Origin: Sycobia sp. Sy_11
Taxonomy: Eukaryota > Arthropoda > Insecta > Hymenoptera > Epichrysomallidae
DNA length: 64,000 nucleotides
Assembly (NCBI GenBank): GCA_018907035.1
Contig: JACCIC010000151.1
Coordinates: forward strand, 806,001-870,000
Reading direction: 5' to 3'
In this document: piece after piece, positions 11,770-24,320 of the stretch
Layout: every line of letters begins with the position of its first letter
Numbering within the stretch: position 1 is the stretch's first letter
Program-made: the position numbers and the translations under genes
Notes under the pieces: generated by a model
Databases searched by the model: none
What the model was told of the DNA's origin: nothing
The model's input: only the letters and a program-made list of their open reading frames with translations

Positions 11770-13330
11770 TAAAAAAAGCATTACATAATATAAACATAAT
11801 AAAAAACGCAAATAATACTAATTACTTTTAATAATTTTATCGTTAATACAAATTACAATAATTTCTCAATATCTATGTAAAATGACATTTAAATCGAATG
11901 TATTAAAACAGTTACCTATACGGAAAATAAGTTAAAAATAAATTGTTTAAAAAAAATAAAAATTAAAAAGTGATTTAATTAATAATGTAATATACCATAC
12001 ACATTCGAGAACTGAATGTAATATAATGAGTCGTTTTATTAATATGCCTTATTTCAAGTCTTATGCCATAAAATTCACTTCCTCACCCGGTGCACCAAAC
12101 GTTCTTTATCGATAATTATTTGAAAGGATAAGGTTCGGTGGAATAAATAATAATAATAATAAGTGAACTCATGACACAATTATGAAATAAAACACTTGAA
12201 TTAACATAAATCATCTATTTTCTGAAATATCGGCATAAAAAGCCTCCACTGGAAGAGTGGAGGAAAAAGACAATATTTCTGAATTAGACACACAATAAAT
12301 AAATGAAGTTTAAATTGATTGATCATTCAAATAAATATATATAAATATAACTTACTTACTAACATACAATATGAATATGCACAAGAGCCGCTTAGGGCTT
12401 GGTGCACTTCAGGGCAGAGCAACACTCGCCTGACGCACAAAATCCATATACTAAATTTAGCAACAAAACGGAATTAAAACCTTAATTAACAATCAGAGTT
12501 TTACTAAACCGTTTATTACGCAACTTAACTGAGGTACCTCACTCAACCAGCGCTCTCAGCAGTCTATCCGCGCCGTTCTAGATCCGTCTTTTCGAGAGGC
12601 CTTTCTTTTCGATACTCGACTTACAAATATAAAAAATTCTCTCTTTATCTTAATCTCAAACTAAGCGTTATCGAGTATTATATACATTTCGGCGCTAAAA
12701 AATTGAAACTATATGTAAACAGAAGTAATTCAGGTGGTACTTTATTTGTCATTAAAATTTTTTCCAATATTCATTTATTTTTATGTTAGTTAATATTTAT
12801 TATTGAATAAATTATGATGAACGTATTTAATTATTGTTGTTGTTATTGAGCCAAATCCTGTTTGTATTTATGTCTTTTAAATTGTTATATTCTTCTTATT
12901 ACAGGTACTTGTTTCTTCAGATAACTATTCCATATATGGTGTTATGGGTTGAGACTGTGCTGAATTTAGATTGAGGTTATTAGAACTAGAGGTTATGTAG
13001 TTTGGGAAATGATATCTTTTTGAATGTCCTAAAATTAATATATATTAATTATTAAGTTCAGTATGTTTTTGAATCAAGTTGCTATAAATATCAAAAGAAA
13101 AATGAAGTGTATACTACAATAACAAGAGAAAGGTTTATCATCTTATAATGGTTATCAGAAGTAGTTGGCAAAATGCGTTTTATTATTGTAAAAATTTATT
13201 TATTATGTCCATTCAATTTATCCTATGCTTTCTTCTATTTAAAAGAAATAGTGTTGTTTAATTTTTGTTATCTTCTCTTGATTGAATTATATGATAGATA
13301 CTGCACTTATTTATTATTATTTATATATCG
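11770..13330. other. AT-rich non-coding stretch with small hairpin
   Basis: No reading frame with a recognisable motif. A perfect 8-bp-arm hairpin (cctccact, 5-nt loop, agtggagg) lies at 12,243-12,263. A GC-richer patch at about 12,530-12,620 has no coding signal that I can see. Confidence 0.5.
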
Positions 13331-13828
13331 TAATGGCGCGAACGCGATCGTAAGGCACTGCCACTTGGGGGTGGGTTCGCGTACGCAACAGAATTCTCTT
13401 TCACTTCGCTTTCCTAGGTAGTTCGTATCACTGGGGTGTCCCGCCAGCCTGAAAAGGGAATTCGGGAAAATAACGCACGGCACAACAAGAATATAATCAT
13501 TCAACTGAATTTATTGGGTTTCAAATTTTTCGCAGACACACACAAGATCACCCGACTACGCTCCTCCACTACTCCCGGTCCGCGTACACGGCGCGTCCCG
13601 ACCGCGATCAGCGATCCGGCGCACTCGGCCGATGGGGAGGGGGTGAAGGGGACGGAAAAAAAAGGATTACCGGATAACACCGAGCTCGTCGCCGCGCAGC
13701 GCACACTCCCTGCACTGACGATGTTGAAGGCCTGGAGCTGGTGATGGGCCCAGTGTGGAAGGGAGGCACAGGCCAGGTACAGATCAGCGTCCTCGTTCTC
13801 TACTTCGATCCTTTTCGCTCCGCTCCTA

Positions 13829-13865
<37 letters not shown>

Positions 13866-14169
13866 TTTCTTCGTTCTTTCTCTCGGTTATTTCTTTCTTT
13901 CGCTTTCTATCTCTGTCACTGCTCCTTGGCCCTCCCTTTCACGTCGCTTAACATGCTATATTCTCTCTCTAAATTTCGTTCTTTCACTCGGCATTCCAGT
14001 CCATGCAATGGCATTGGTTACGACATAACCTCGCCGTCCCTTAACAAACGACTATGCGTGGCTCGTGGAGCGGAGAGGGAAGGAGACAGGAGACGGTGTC
14101 GAGCACAAGGCGCGACGGCGCGCGCGAGCACCTTGAGGTTTTCCTCGTCGTGGGATGGCGCGCACGTCG

Positions 14170-14217
<48 letters not shown>

Positions 14218-15877
14218 ACAAGTCGACGCGGGCGCCTATTGACACTGGTCACAAAATTTATTACCTTTTGTTTATATTATTTGTCCTACCCATTTGTTTA
14301 CTCTTTTTAATTTTTCTTGAATCTTCCCTTAGTTAACAGTTGCCCTTTAAGTAAAATAAACGTGGAATCCTCGATTAGTAAAATTGCCCTCTTCTTTATT
14401 TATTAATAAACTCTTACTAATTTATTAATAGTTCTAAATTCATTTTCCTTGAATGTACAGCTTTTTGTGAGCTTAGCAAATCTCAAAAATTCCTACTCCT
14501 TCCCACCCTTTTGCTCTTTTCAATTTTTCTGTACTGATCCAGCATATCGTGTATAAGTTATATACATATCATATTGCACCTACAAGTGCAATGTTGTTTA
14601 TAACTTTAATATATTTTTTTTTTCACTTCCACTATTCAATAGGATTATTCTTATGATTTCTTCAATATATAGTTAGATTATGAAAGAAAAATGAACAGAT
14701 TCAGTTGTTTATAGGTGGATCTTGTTTAGGTGCGAGGGGCTCTTTACTCTACTGCTAAGCTACTGCGCATCTTGATGCGCACAAACTAAAATGACCCCCT
14801 ATTCACGCTCTACAGTTTCACACTTACTCGCAGCTGTTTTTCTGCGAATTTTCTCGATTGACCTCTTTATTAAGGGGAGAAAAATAGATGGGGAACGTTT
14901 AAGCGCATGCCGCATGTTTTTACGTGTCACGAGCCCTACTGTTTGGGCGTCATTTGTAACACCAGTTTTGGCATTACACTTATCGTGTAGACGAGGGAGT
15001 GTTGGTGTGTGCGTGTGTGCGTGGCCACTGCAACGCACCGGTTGGATGCGTTGACTGCTGGAAAGGGGAACGGAAAACAGACACGGAAGGGCTGAACTAA
15101 AATAAGCTAGATTTATAAACCCAACAAACGCAGATTTTCTTAACAATACTTAAATAAAATGTCGATCGGAAGAACATTAAATACAACCTAACACTCCCGG
15201 CGGATCCAATGGCGCGCGGTATTGCGGCACGAGTGAAGTTACATATACTATACGCGATCGTTCGCGGAGACAATGCTAAGGGGGCTGGAAATGCGGTAAT
15301 GGAATGACACTAACGCGGACGCGCGAGATGCCGGTGTTCGCTTGACACAGCCATGGCGGAGCCTGACTCGGATTACACTCTCTCTCTCTCTCTCTCTCGC
15401 GAGAGAATGTCAAACTATATATAATAAATACTGAGGGTACTTGCCCTGTCAATGTGACTGCTGCCGCTGCTATCTCCTTCGCTCTCTCACCCCTCTCTCT
15501 CTCCCTCTCTCTCTTTCTTTCTCACCCTCTTTCTCTCTCGCTGCTTCAAGATTCGGTATGTTCCGTCTGTACCGCCACGTGATCCTCTATCTCTCTCTTT
15601 CTCTCTCTCTCTCCTCTGCACTATCTCGCTCGCTCCACGGCTGGCGTCGATGGTGACCAGGGCTGAGACTACAGGTGTGTTGGCGGCTGGTGGCTTGAAC
15701 GAGAGGCATCTATCCTCCTTGTAGGTCGGGACCAGAAGAAGGAACGCACTCGCTGCTTTTTCGATTCCTCTACACTACGCGCGCACTCTTGCGTTTCGCC
15801 AGAGCGGTATTCGGGATCACCCGCGAACACTCACAGTTTTGAATGAGCGCAAATACGCGACCACCAAATCGACGGTC

Positions 15878-15939
<62 letters not shown>

Positions 15940-16080
15940 ATAAGACTATTCATGTTTGTCGACATCGAGCCTGACTTGGTCTAAATCGAAGGGGAATTAT
16001 CTCCCGCCAGGGGAAATATACGGAGGGAGAACCTACTCTCAACCCGCCGATCCTCCTCCCCTTTCTCCCTCTACTGGATC
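13330..16080. other. GC-richer, CT-microsatellite-rich region without a gene
   Basis: Base composition changes sharply at about 13,330 and returns to AT-rich at about 16,100. CT tracts lie at about 13,831-13,862, 14,171-14,214, 15,378-15,398 and 15,480-15,620. Open frames here are Ser-Leu-rich because of the CT tracts and show no domain. The region could be an old LTR, a promoter-proximal CpG-rich island of a gene outside the window, or degraded transposon. I cannot choose between these. Confidence 0.45.
15881..15939. repeat. (TA)n microsatellite
   Basis: About 58 bp of TA with one TG interruption, at the right edge of the GC-richer region. Confidence 0.95.
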
Positions 16081-16099
16081 AACAACTATCCTGCCTACG

Positions 16100-18040
16100 T
16101 TCTAAATACAGCGTTCCTTCAAGAGGAGACCTCTTATTGCCTTTATGGATTTTCCAAACAAGTTATTCGTATCTAGTATTTTTAAATAAATTTATATTGA
16201 ATGAAAAAGAAATAAAGTCTTGTAAGTTTTCATTAAATCAAATAATATATATTTTTAAATTTTCCGCATTTCTAATACTTTTGTATTAGACAGCCGTATA
16301 AAAAATCATTTTCTAATCGTATCGTCACTGGTGATGAAATATAGATTTATTCAGATAACAGAAGTAGTGAGTGTGACGGAAGTTACGTACTTAGCCACTA
16401 CCGCCACTCCTTTGCACTCTCGTTCTGTCTCTCTTTCCCGCACTTGCCCTTCCCACCTCCACTCACCCTCCTCGCCCCCTCTCTCGCTACACAGTATAGA
16501 AGGAGGGATGTTAGAACATTTTGTTTGATAGAATCCTATAATCTAAAATAGTTTAACTAACAAAAAGAAATGTCTTTTGCCGCATGTATAATAGTTAGCT
16601 GTATATATCCTATCCAGAGCTAGCAAACAACTCAACGTTTTCAAAGCTGCAGTAACTTTCATGAAAACCGGCAAACGTCAAAAGTTGAGGCAATGTCTTA
16701 AAACAAAGCTGCCAAACTTCAAATTACTTAACCAACCCGATTTTCATTAAAATTTGTACATCTATGTTATTTAGAATTCTGATTATAGATTGGCGATAAT
16801 TCCATTTTTATAATAAAACATCGTAAAATACAGAAAATTTGAACAAATATTTGCAAAGAAAGTTCAGCATCTCATGTAAATACATATTTTTAGTACATAT
16901 TTTTTTTCTTTATAACCGTTCTTTCTTAACAAAAATGGACTTTACTGTAATATTCCTCTTGGTTATTCTTTATCCGTTGGTTTGAATATATTTTTTGAAA
17001 AACTACTGTTGGTACAGAAATATGCATAAAATAAGAAATATATGTTTCATGAGAACTATAACTTTTATTCACAGTCCTTTTTGAAATTTTTCGTATTTTA
17101 TAAGATAACTTAGAAAAAAGGGATTTTTACGAAGCTCTCATCGTTTTCAGAATAAAAATGAATTTCCTCCAATTTTCACCATAATACTTTTAGTAAGCAC
17201 TCTGTAAAACGCAAATAAAGAATTTTTCACCATAGTGAAGTAAGACGACTAATATAAAACATAGTTACAATCTCATTTATGTCAATGCAAAAAGAAAATA
17301 GATTTTCCTATCAGTAATAAAATAATACTTCATAAAACAAATCCTCTGACAAAGATTGTATAAAATTAAAGTTTTATAACAACCTAAAAATAAAAAAACT
17401 TTTGGTAGTAACAGTAGATGAACATTATAATAATTATGAATTTGTTTTTGCGAAATTCTTCCCGAGATCGACACCGAATTCAAATAGTACAATTTAGCCT
17501 AAAAATAGAATACAAAACTATAATTAAAATGAATTGCATTGACATGATTTGAATAATATTTTGAATTTTAATGGTATTTAACCTGAGAAAAATTTAGTAG
17601 AAATTATTTAAAAATCTTTTTAAATATTCTAAAATTTATTATAATGTTACATCTTTTTTAAAATCAATTTGTACCTTTTAACTTTTTCAAAGTTAATTTT
17701 ATCATTCTTAATTGCGTTATTATACTGAAACTTATGAACCATAATATTATTCTTACATAGTTATAAAATTTTACCATCTTTATGAAAAAAATATACAATC
17801 AAAGATGATTTATTAAGATATCTTTAATTAAAAAAATTGTTGGCTCACGTACAAACTATTTAGAAAAATTAATTTGAAGCTTACAGGATATTATAATTTT
17901 AGAAACTTTTGTTCATTAATGTAATACAAAATTATAATTTTCAAAATTAATTACTTCAAAAAGTTTTTAAGAAACAATTTGTATTTTATTCATGTGTTAT
18001 GCGAACAGACTCATATAAATGGTAATAGATCGTTTATAAT
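16100..18040. other. AT-rich non-coding stretch
   Basis: Very AT-rich. The frames at 16,331-16,528 (+) and 17,277-17,492 (-) carry no motif I recognise. No gene, tRNA or clear repeat was seen. Confidence 0.5.
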
Positions 18041-18500
18041 TTATTTTACTTTCTGTTCAAAACTTAATAAAAAGACTATAAGTTGATATAGACAATTCCA
18101 CTTTCTTCAACTTAATTATGTAATCATGTTTATTACATTTTCATATAATAAAGTTTTATTTGATTGTTATTTGTATTACAATAGCATGCAATGCACTAAA
18201 GAATATAATTTATATTGTACTACACACTGAAAAAAAATTGTAAATTTAATTAAATCAATGTCAGTAAAAGTCTATTTATTGGAATCCAACAAATATTTGT
18301 TTAAAATATATTTATTTAAAACAAAAATATACATGTTTCAATACAAGGATTATTTTATAGTTTTTAATAAACATTGAATCCAATAAATAGGTTTATTTGA
18401 ATAAAAAAAATTTATTTATTACATTCCATTAAATCAATAACTGAAAAATTATAAATATTTCTTGACTTTCATTAAACAGAATTATTTATGTGAAAAATAA
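18040..18500 (+). repeat. Dispersed AT-rich repeat R4, copy 1
   Basis: Aligns by eye, in the same orientation, with about 61,060-61,640. Shared landmarks are 'actaaagaatataattta', a series of caaatatttatttaaa-like blocks, and 'aaatatttcttgactttcatt' against 'aaatatttcttaaattttac'. It has no coding capacity and no clear termini. It may be a MITE-like or old LTR-derived repeat. Confidence 0.5.
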
Positions 18501-18924
18501 AATTATATAAATCGATATTAGAAAATACTATATATTGTAATTGTTCCTCCAATTAACATTCTTATTCTGAATATTTCGAATTTTTTATATAATAAATTAT
18601 AATTTAATATTAATAGGAATTCCGAAAAGGACGGGTTATTTATCAGGTACAGGGAGTATAAAAGAATTTTTAATTAAAAATATAAATAAGTAAAGAAAAA
18701 AATTATTTTATTAAACATTATTCAAAAAGAGTTCATTACATTTATTAAATTTAATAATTTATAATAAATGATATACTTGTATGTATCAACCTGCCAATTA
18801 TGCACTCGCACTATCCTAATGTGTAATTTCCCTTCACACAGCAAGCGAGAGAGAAGATTTCTATACTTATTAGATAGACCCAATGACAAGACTAGCGCCT
18901 TATGGTTACGCGAATTAACTAACG

Positions 18925-18927
<3 letters not shown>

Positions 18928-18989
<62 letters not shown>
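18928..18989. repeat. (TA)n microsatellite, mariner D target
   Basis: About 60 bp of TA ending exactly at the terminal inverted repeat of mariner D, which fits mariner insertion at TA. Confidence 0.93.
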
Positions 18990-18990
<1 letters not shown>

Positions 18991-20140
18991 GAGGTCAGAC
19001 AATTAAGTAATGCGACAAAATTGAGTGAGTTTTCCAGTTTTCGTAATAATTCTGAAACACTTATTATGAGACCTCCCCGACAATTCTCGTCACAGAATCT
19101 TGGATGTCTTCAACAGAGTCAAAATGTCGAGCTTTGACGAACTCTCCTTATTTGCGAAGAACTCGGACATGCACTTTTCACAAGCTTCTTTTGAGTCCAA
19201 CTTTACACCACCAAGCGTATTCGACATGGACAGGAACACGAGGTAATCACTTGGCGCTGCGTCCGGGCTATATAGTGGATGCGATAAAACCTCCCATCCG
19301 AACTCCCGTAGCTTCTGACGAGCCATCAATGAAGTGTCTAATCTGGCGTTGTCCTGGTGGAACACTACACCTTTCCTGTTGGCCAATTGTGTTAGCTTCT
19401 GGTCGATAGCCTGCTTCAAGTGGTCCAGTTGTTCACAATAGATGGTAGAATTAAGCGTCTGGCCATATCGGAGTAGCTCATAGTGGACGATTCCCTTCCA
19501 ATCCCACCAAATACACAGCAAAACCTTCGTGGTCATCAATCCCGGTTTGGCCATTGTTTGGGACGGTCCACTGGCCTTTAACCACGACCGTTTTCGCTTG
19601 ATATTGTCGTATATGATCCATTTTTCGTCGCCAGTGACCATCCGCTTCAAAAATGGATCGAGTTCGTTCCGTTTCAGCAGCACATCGCAGGCGTTGATTC
19701 AGTCTGGAAAGTTTTTTTGCGTCAAATCATGCGGCACCAATACATCAGGCTTTTTTTGTATCCAGCCTTCTGCAGATAGTTTAAAATGGTTTATTGACTA
19801 ACTCTCGTCTCCTGGGCGATGTTACGGGATACCACATGCTGGTCTAAATCGGTATTCGTCGTCACAGGTCTTCCGCCGGCTGGCTTATCCATGGTGTCGT
19901 TTTCATCGCCTCTGAATCGTTGAAAGCATTCCTCTACGGTTCGAAGTGATAGCGTCCCACCCCCCAAAACACCATTAATCGCACGGAACGTTTATCTAGT
20001 GGGTTTGCCACTGACGAAGGAAAACATTAAAATAACGCGAATTTCGGCGTTAGTGAACTCGTCTATAACTTTTGAACGCAATAGCCAAATTAATCATGCA
20101 TAGCGTCCTTTTGTACGTTATATCCAGACCTTTCAAATAT
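18990..20140 (-). mobile_element. Decayed mariner D (DD34D), same family as C
   Basis: The left (3') end begins CGAGGTCAGACAATTAAG directly after TA at 18,988-18,989, a typical mariner terminal repeat. The right (5') end matches the 5' untranslated region of mariner C up to about 20,140, but I could not see a matching terminal repeat there. The length of about 1.15 kb is slightly short of the usual 1.3 kb. Confidence 0.8.
19090..20110 (-). pseudogene. Mariner D transposase pseudogene
   Basis: The best block, 19,683-19,090, is open for 197 codons and keeps all three catalytic contexts: 'MVTGDEKWIIYDN', 'FHQDNAR' and 'YSPDAAPSDY'. Upstream, 19,684-20,110 encodes the DNA-binding half but has stops, including one just before 'INACDVLL', a frame break near 19,950, and no ATG at the position used by mariner C. 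The catalytic core is therefore better preserved than in C, but the protein could not be made in full. Confidence 0.82.
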
Positions 20141-20235
20141 GTATAGTATTGCGAAATACGAGCTTTGTAGCGTGTTGTACATAGCTGCGAAATTCATAAG
20201 ACAAAAAGGCGGAAGGAAGTTATTTGACATCTTAA

Positions 20236-20465
20236 TAATAGGTAATAATTTCGAAGCTTACAGGAATTGGTAATCATATATATTTACATATACTTCACTA
20301 TATAAAAATTGATTTCAATACATTATTTTGTTCAAATTAAAAACAATTGAAATCCTGAAATATTATTTTATTACTAGCTTAGACTATAATTTTTGTAAGA
20401 ATAAAGACTATTTACGTGTGAAGTCTAATTAGAAAAAAATATAATTTATATAAATACAACTCATT
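20236..20465 (+). repeat. Dispersed AT-rich repeat R2, copy 1
   Basis: Closely matches the reverse complement of 58,531-58,778 and, more loosely, 51,010-51,245. Shared landmarks are 'ttgatttcaatac', 'aaattaaaaacaattga' and 'gaagtctaatta' followed by 'atataatttatataaataca'. Non-coding, about 230 bp, termini unclear. It lies immediately upstream of mariner A. Confidence 0.65.
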
Positions 20466-20541
20466 GTAGCGAAGAGGATTTAAATGATTAAGGCATTATT
20501 CTACTTTACAACATTGAAAAGAAATGTTTTATTTTTTTTTA

Positions 20542-21827
20542 TTAGGAGTGTGAATAAGTCTTTCCCGTTTTTTGTAAGAGATGGCGCCACCAATACTGTG
20601 CGAGTATTCAATGGTTACATATGTCATAATCAAAGCTTATTCATATGTCAACAATTCCATACTAACACATTAGTTAAAATTTTTTCGCATCATAAATTTT
20701 TGATATCGTGAAAATGTCGAAATTTGAGCCGAGTCGACGTCATTTGCGGGAAGTTTCACTTTATTGGTTCAATTTGAAGAAATCTGCTGCCGAGACGCAT
20801 CGATTGCTTCAGGAGGCTTATGGAGAAGGTTGTGTCGATGATTCAAGTGTTCGCGGATGGTTTCGACGCTTCAAAAGCGGTGATTTCGACGTGGAAGACA
20901 AGGAGCGTTCCGGGCGGCCGCAAATCTTTGAAGATCGAGAATTGGCGACTTTGCTTGATGAAGATTCTTGTCAAACGCAAGAAGAACTTGCTGAAGCATT
21001 GGGAGTTGACCGAACAACCATTTCTAAGCGTTTGAAAGCCATGGGAATGATCCAAAAGCAAGGAAATTGGGTGCCGTACGAACTGAAGCTGAGAGGTGTC
21101 GAACGGCGTTTTTTCACTTGCGAACAGCTGCTTCAGCGACATAAAAGAAAGGGTTTTCTGCATCGTATCGTGACTGGCGATGAAAAGTGGATACGTTACG
21201 ATAATCCGAAGCGAAGAAAATCATGGGGACTACCCGGCCATGTATCATCATCGACGGCCAAGCCAAATATTCATGGCGCCAAGCTCATGCTCTGTATATG
21301 GTGGGACCAGCTAGGTGTGGTTTACTATGAGCTTCTGAAACCGAATCAAAGGATCACAGGCGAGGTCTATCGACGACAATTGATGCGTTTGAGCCGCGCA
21401 CTGCGAGAAAAACGGCCACAATACTCCGACAGGCACGACAAAGTTATTTTGCAACATGACAATGCTCGCCCACATGTTGCACCGCCGGTGAAAACATACT
21501 TAGAAACGCTCAAATGGGAAGTCCTACCCCACCCGCCGTATAGTCCAGACGTTGCTCCGTCTGATTACCATCTCTTCAGATCGATGACGCATGGCCTGGC
21601 TGACCAACACTTCCATTCCTATGAGGAAGCCAAAAAATGGGTGGATGACTGGATAGAGGCCAAACCGGTCGAATTTTTTCGCAACGGGATTCGTATGTTG
21701 CCAGAAAGATGGGAAAAAGTTGTAGCTAGCGATGGCCAATACTTTCAATAATTCATTTGTAACCATTTTTTCACAATAAAGGCTCAAAATTTGAAAAAAA
21801 ACGGGAAAGACTTATTCACATACCTGA
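20542..21827 (+). mobile_element. Complete mariner A (Mos1/mauritiana type)
   Basis: The element is 1,286 bp, bounded by TA at 20,540-20,541 and 21,828-21,829. Terminal inverted repeats start TTAGGAGTGTGAATAAGTC (left) and, reading inward from the right, TCAGGTATGTGAATAAGTC; both then run through CTTTCCCGTTTTTT. The left arm is at 20,542-20,573 and the right arm at about 21,796-21,827. One intact transposase frame fills it with a 172-bp leader. Everything needed for mobility appears present, so this is the only element in the window that could plausibly still be active. That inference rests on sequence alone. Confidence 0.93.
20714..21751 (+). CDS. Mariner transposase, apparently intact (345 aa)
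   Basis: The start is the ATG at 20,714, giving 345 residues, the length of Mos1 transposase; a GTG six bases upstream is not needed. Residues 1-110 form two helix-turn-helix DNA-binding domains joined by a GRP linker (residues 67-69). The WVPYEL signature is at 119-124. The DD34D catalytic triad is complete: D156 in TGDEKW, D249 in QHDNARPH and D284 in YSPDVAPSDYH. These residues bind two metal ions for cut-and-paste transposition. The C-terminus 'LPERWEKVVASDGQYF' is typical of the mauritiana subfamily. No stop or frameshift is present. Confidence 0.95.
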   Translation: MSKFEPSRRHLREVSLYWFNLKKSAAETHRLLQEAYGEGCVDDSSVRGWFRRFKSGDFDVEDKERSGRPQIFEDRELATLLDEDSCQTQEELAEALGVDRTTISKRLKAMGMIQKQGNWVPYELKLRGVERRFFTCEQLLQRHKRKGFLHRIVTGDEKWIRYDNPKRRKSWGLPGHVSSSTAKPNIHGAKLMLCIWWDQLGVVYYELLKPNQRITGEVYRRQLMRLSRALREKRPQYSDRHDKVILQHDNARPHVAPPVKTYLETLKWEVLPHPPYSPDVAPSDYHLFRSMTHGLADQHFHSYEEAKKWVDDWIEAKPVEFFRNGIRMLPERWEKVVASDGQYFQ

Positions 21828-21829
21828 TA

Positions 21830-22980
21830 ATTTTTTTTTTTTTTTGAAACTGAAAAATAAAATTCTTTCAAAATTACAAGGGGACTACAAATAAACTATT
21901 TTTTTCTTACTTTTATGGTGAGAATAAAATTTTTGTTTTTTTTTTTGTTCCTTACATATTTCTTTTTTTGCGTCAGTCGCCTATAATTTTTGCGTCTTCG
22001 CCCTCGAAATCCATTATCTCTCGACATTGTCGACTTTTAACTATTGGCTAAACAAAAATGTTTTGTTCTTTATTTTTTCTTTTTCCTGCTCAATGAAAAG
22101 AGCGAAGACTAAACAATTTAGAAATCGGTAAATAAACTAATAAATAAAATCTATATATTCTATAAATCATTGTATTAAATTGTTTTGTAAATAATTATAA
22201 ATAGTATTTTAAATATAATATTTGTATTATAATATTGTATTAAATATTTATAAGTATTATATAGAATAAACAGATACAATTGAAAGTAACAATTGAGAAA
22301 TAATTACATAAGATGTTAATTATTAAATTGAATAATAATTAATTACATACTATCGAACAATAATTATAAAAATTTTATTAATTAACAATCAATTCAAACG
22401 GTTTAAGAAACAATTGATTGTATTTAGTTCATTAATAAGTAATTAAAATTTAAATAAATAACAATTAAATAACAATTATTTTTGTTTTGTTTTCGTTTTT
22501 CGTTCTTTTTTTTATTATCTCGTCTCTGTTCTTCTATCTCGCCGTAACAACGATCACACGAGCATCGCTCAACGGGTTAGTTACGGACATTATTTAATTC
22601 ATTAAATTATTTTAATTATTTAACTCATTGAATAATTTAATATTTGTTGATTACTTAATTAATTACTAAATTCTCTCAAATTTGTTTTTCTATTCTATGA
22701 TTTCTACAATTTCTAGAAATTTATATTTGTAAGAATTCTATTGTTTCGCTGTTTTCCAATTGCTGGAGTACGACCGAGAAATTGGTTGTTCATCTAATGG
22801 ATTAATTAATTTTGCAATTTATTTAACAATTGTAATTAATTGATTTCAAATTTCTCGCCTCTTTTTATTTTATTTTATAAATAAAGAACAAAAATTTTTT
22901 TTTGCCGTTCTGTTTTCTTTTGCGCGGGTTGTTTTATTTTTGTTCGTTTGCCTCCCTCCAGTTTTCCGCCAATTAAATAA
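21830..22980. other. AT-rich stretch before gypsy copy 1
   Basis: AT-rich with homopolymer T runs at both ends. It may hold the decayed leader or 5' LTR of the gypsy copy that begins at 22,988, but I could not identify an LTR, a primer-binding site or a match to 28.34-28.9 kb here. Confidence 0.4.
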
Positions 22981-22987
22981 ATAAAAG

Positions 22988-24298
22988 ATGGCTAACCCGC
23001 CAAACGATTTGAACGACTGGCTCCAATGCCTATGCGAGGAGGAGACAAACATCATTACAACGGAATTAGAATTAAAAAATGATGGTTCTCCATTTCAAAG
23101 GACTGCCAGGCTATATCGCCGATTGGCAGGAAATTATAGCCCGGGAGACTTTGTGCAATTCGAGAGTGGGGATGATACCGTAAAAACACGCGCGCGCAGA
23201 GATAAAAATCTGTTAAAGATTATTGTAACCTCGATAATGCGGACGCAACGAAGATAATATTTTAAATAAAATGGGGGCGACATACGCCGAACAAGCTGAT
23301 GAATCAGCTGACACACAGCAGGCTCGGGAAGTTAATCTGAGCACAGGCCAAAGACGTAGCACAACAGCTGCCGATCAGCAAATGCAAAACCTGATCGATT
23401 TTAATTTGGCTGAGATCAACAAGCACGAACCGCTCGCATGGAGCACAGCCAGTGAATCGCCGATTCAGGCAGCCATCACGAGCGTAACTACGTCTCGCGA
23501 TGCGTGTGTCACGAATGACATTACACGTCAGGCGCAAGTCGCATCCCATGCGTCGGAAACAGCAGCCGAGCCTCAGTCTGTTGACCCTGAAAACAATGTA
23601 GCAATTAGTCATGGATTACACAACCTACAGAATATGCAACAAATTTGGATGCGATAACAGAACAGAACAAGATCTGCAGCAGAGGCCAAATGAAATGCAT
23701 GCTACGTTGGCTGGCTTTCAACAACAGCCGCAGAAAACGCCGCGACGCGATCGTGTCACCTTCCAAGACACGTATGACCTCCAATACTTGGAAAATGACA
23801 AAGACTCTAACAGCAATAGATTCTCAGGGTCGACCAGCGAGCCTACGTTTTCGGCTCCTTGCCACTCTCGGTACCAAGGGCCTGGAAGGGGGGCATCATA
23901 TAGTTCGAGATGTGATGAGCTCGCCGACGAATATAATGCGATCAACGCTATCAAGCACCTTGGCCCGGCGCACGGATATTGGTAAAACCGTGCGCCAATG
24001 GAAAATCCGATGCAATGGTGCCAAGGGAAAATCGTGGAGAAATTTCTACAGAGAATCGCGGAATGTCGGAGATTGACGCCGCTCACAGGCGAGGATATGC
24101 TCAATGCAATGACGGAGCTCCTCTATGGTGTCGCCCTACACTGGTACCGTCTATCCCGGAAAGACTGGATCACGTGGCAAGAGTTCTGCCACGCAGCCCA
24201 GAGCTGCTACGGCGTCGATCGACGCTTCCAAGCTGAGCTGATTAGCGAAGCCCAACGGAGTACACAGGTCAAACGCGAGCCAACTCACCTGATTTAGA
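22988..24298 (+). pseudogene. Gypsy family 1 gag, copy 1
   Basis: The ATG at 22,988 opens 89 codons ('MANPPNDLNDWLQCL'). The frame then breaks and continues in two further frames: 23,271-23,657 (a Gln/Ala/Thr-rich, low-complexity linker) and 23,611-24,296, the last with a TAA at 23,983. The capsid-like part after 23,998 has the gypsy gag pattern 'FLQRIAECRRLTPLTGEDML' and 'ALHWYRLSRKDWITWQEF'. In the family Gag forms the particle around element RNA. Whether the first two frames belong to the original gag is inferred from continuity. Confidence 0.75.
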
Positions 24299-24320
24299 GG
24301 CGCCAGGTGTAGTAGCTCTT

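Noticed and set aside
13741..14336. 193-residue and overlapping frames in the CT-rich region
   Set aside because: Ser/Leu/Phe-rich because of CT tracts, no domain, and several frames open at once.
20708..20713. GTG at 20,708 as transposase start
   Set aside because: The ATG at 20,714 gives the usual 345-residue length and residue numbering.
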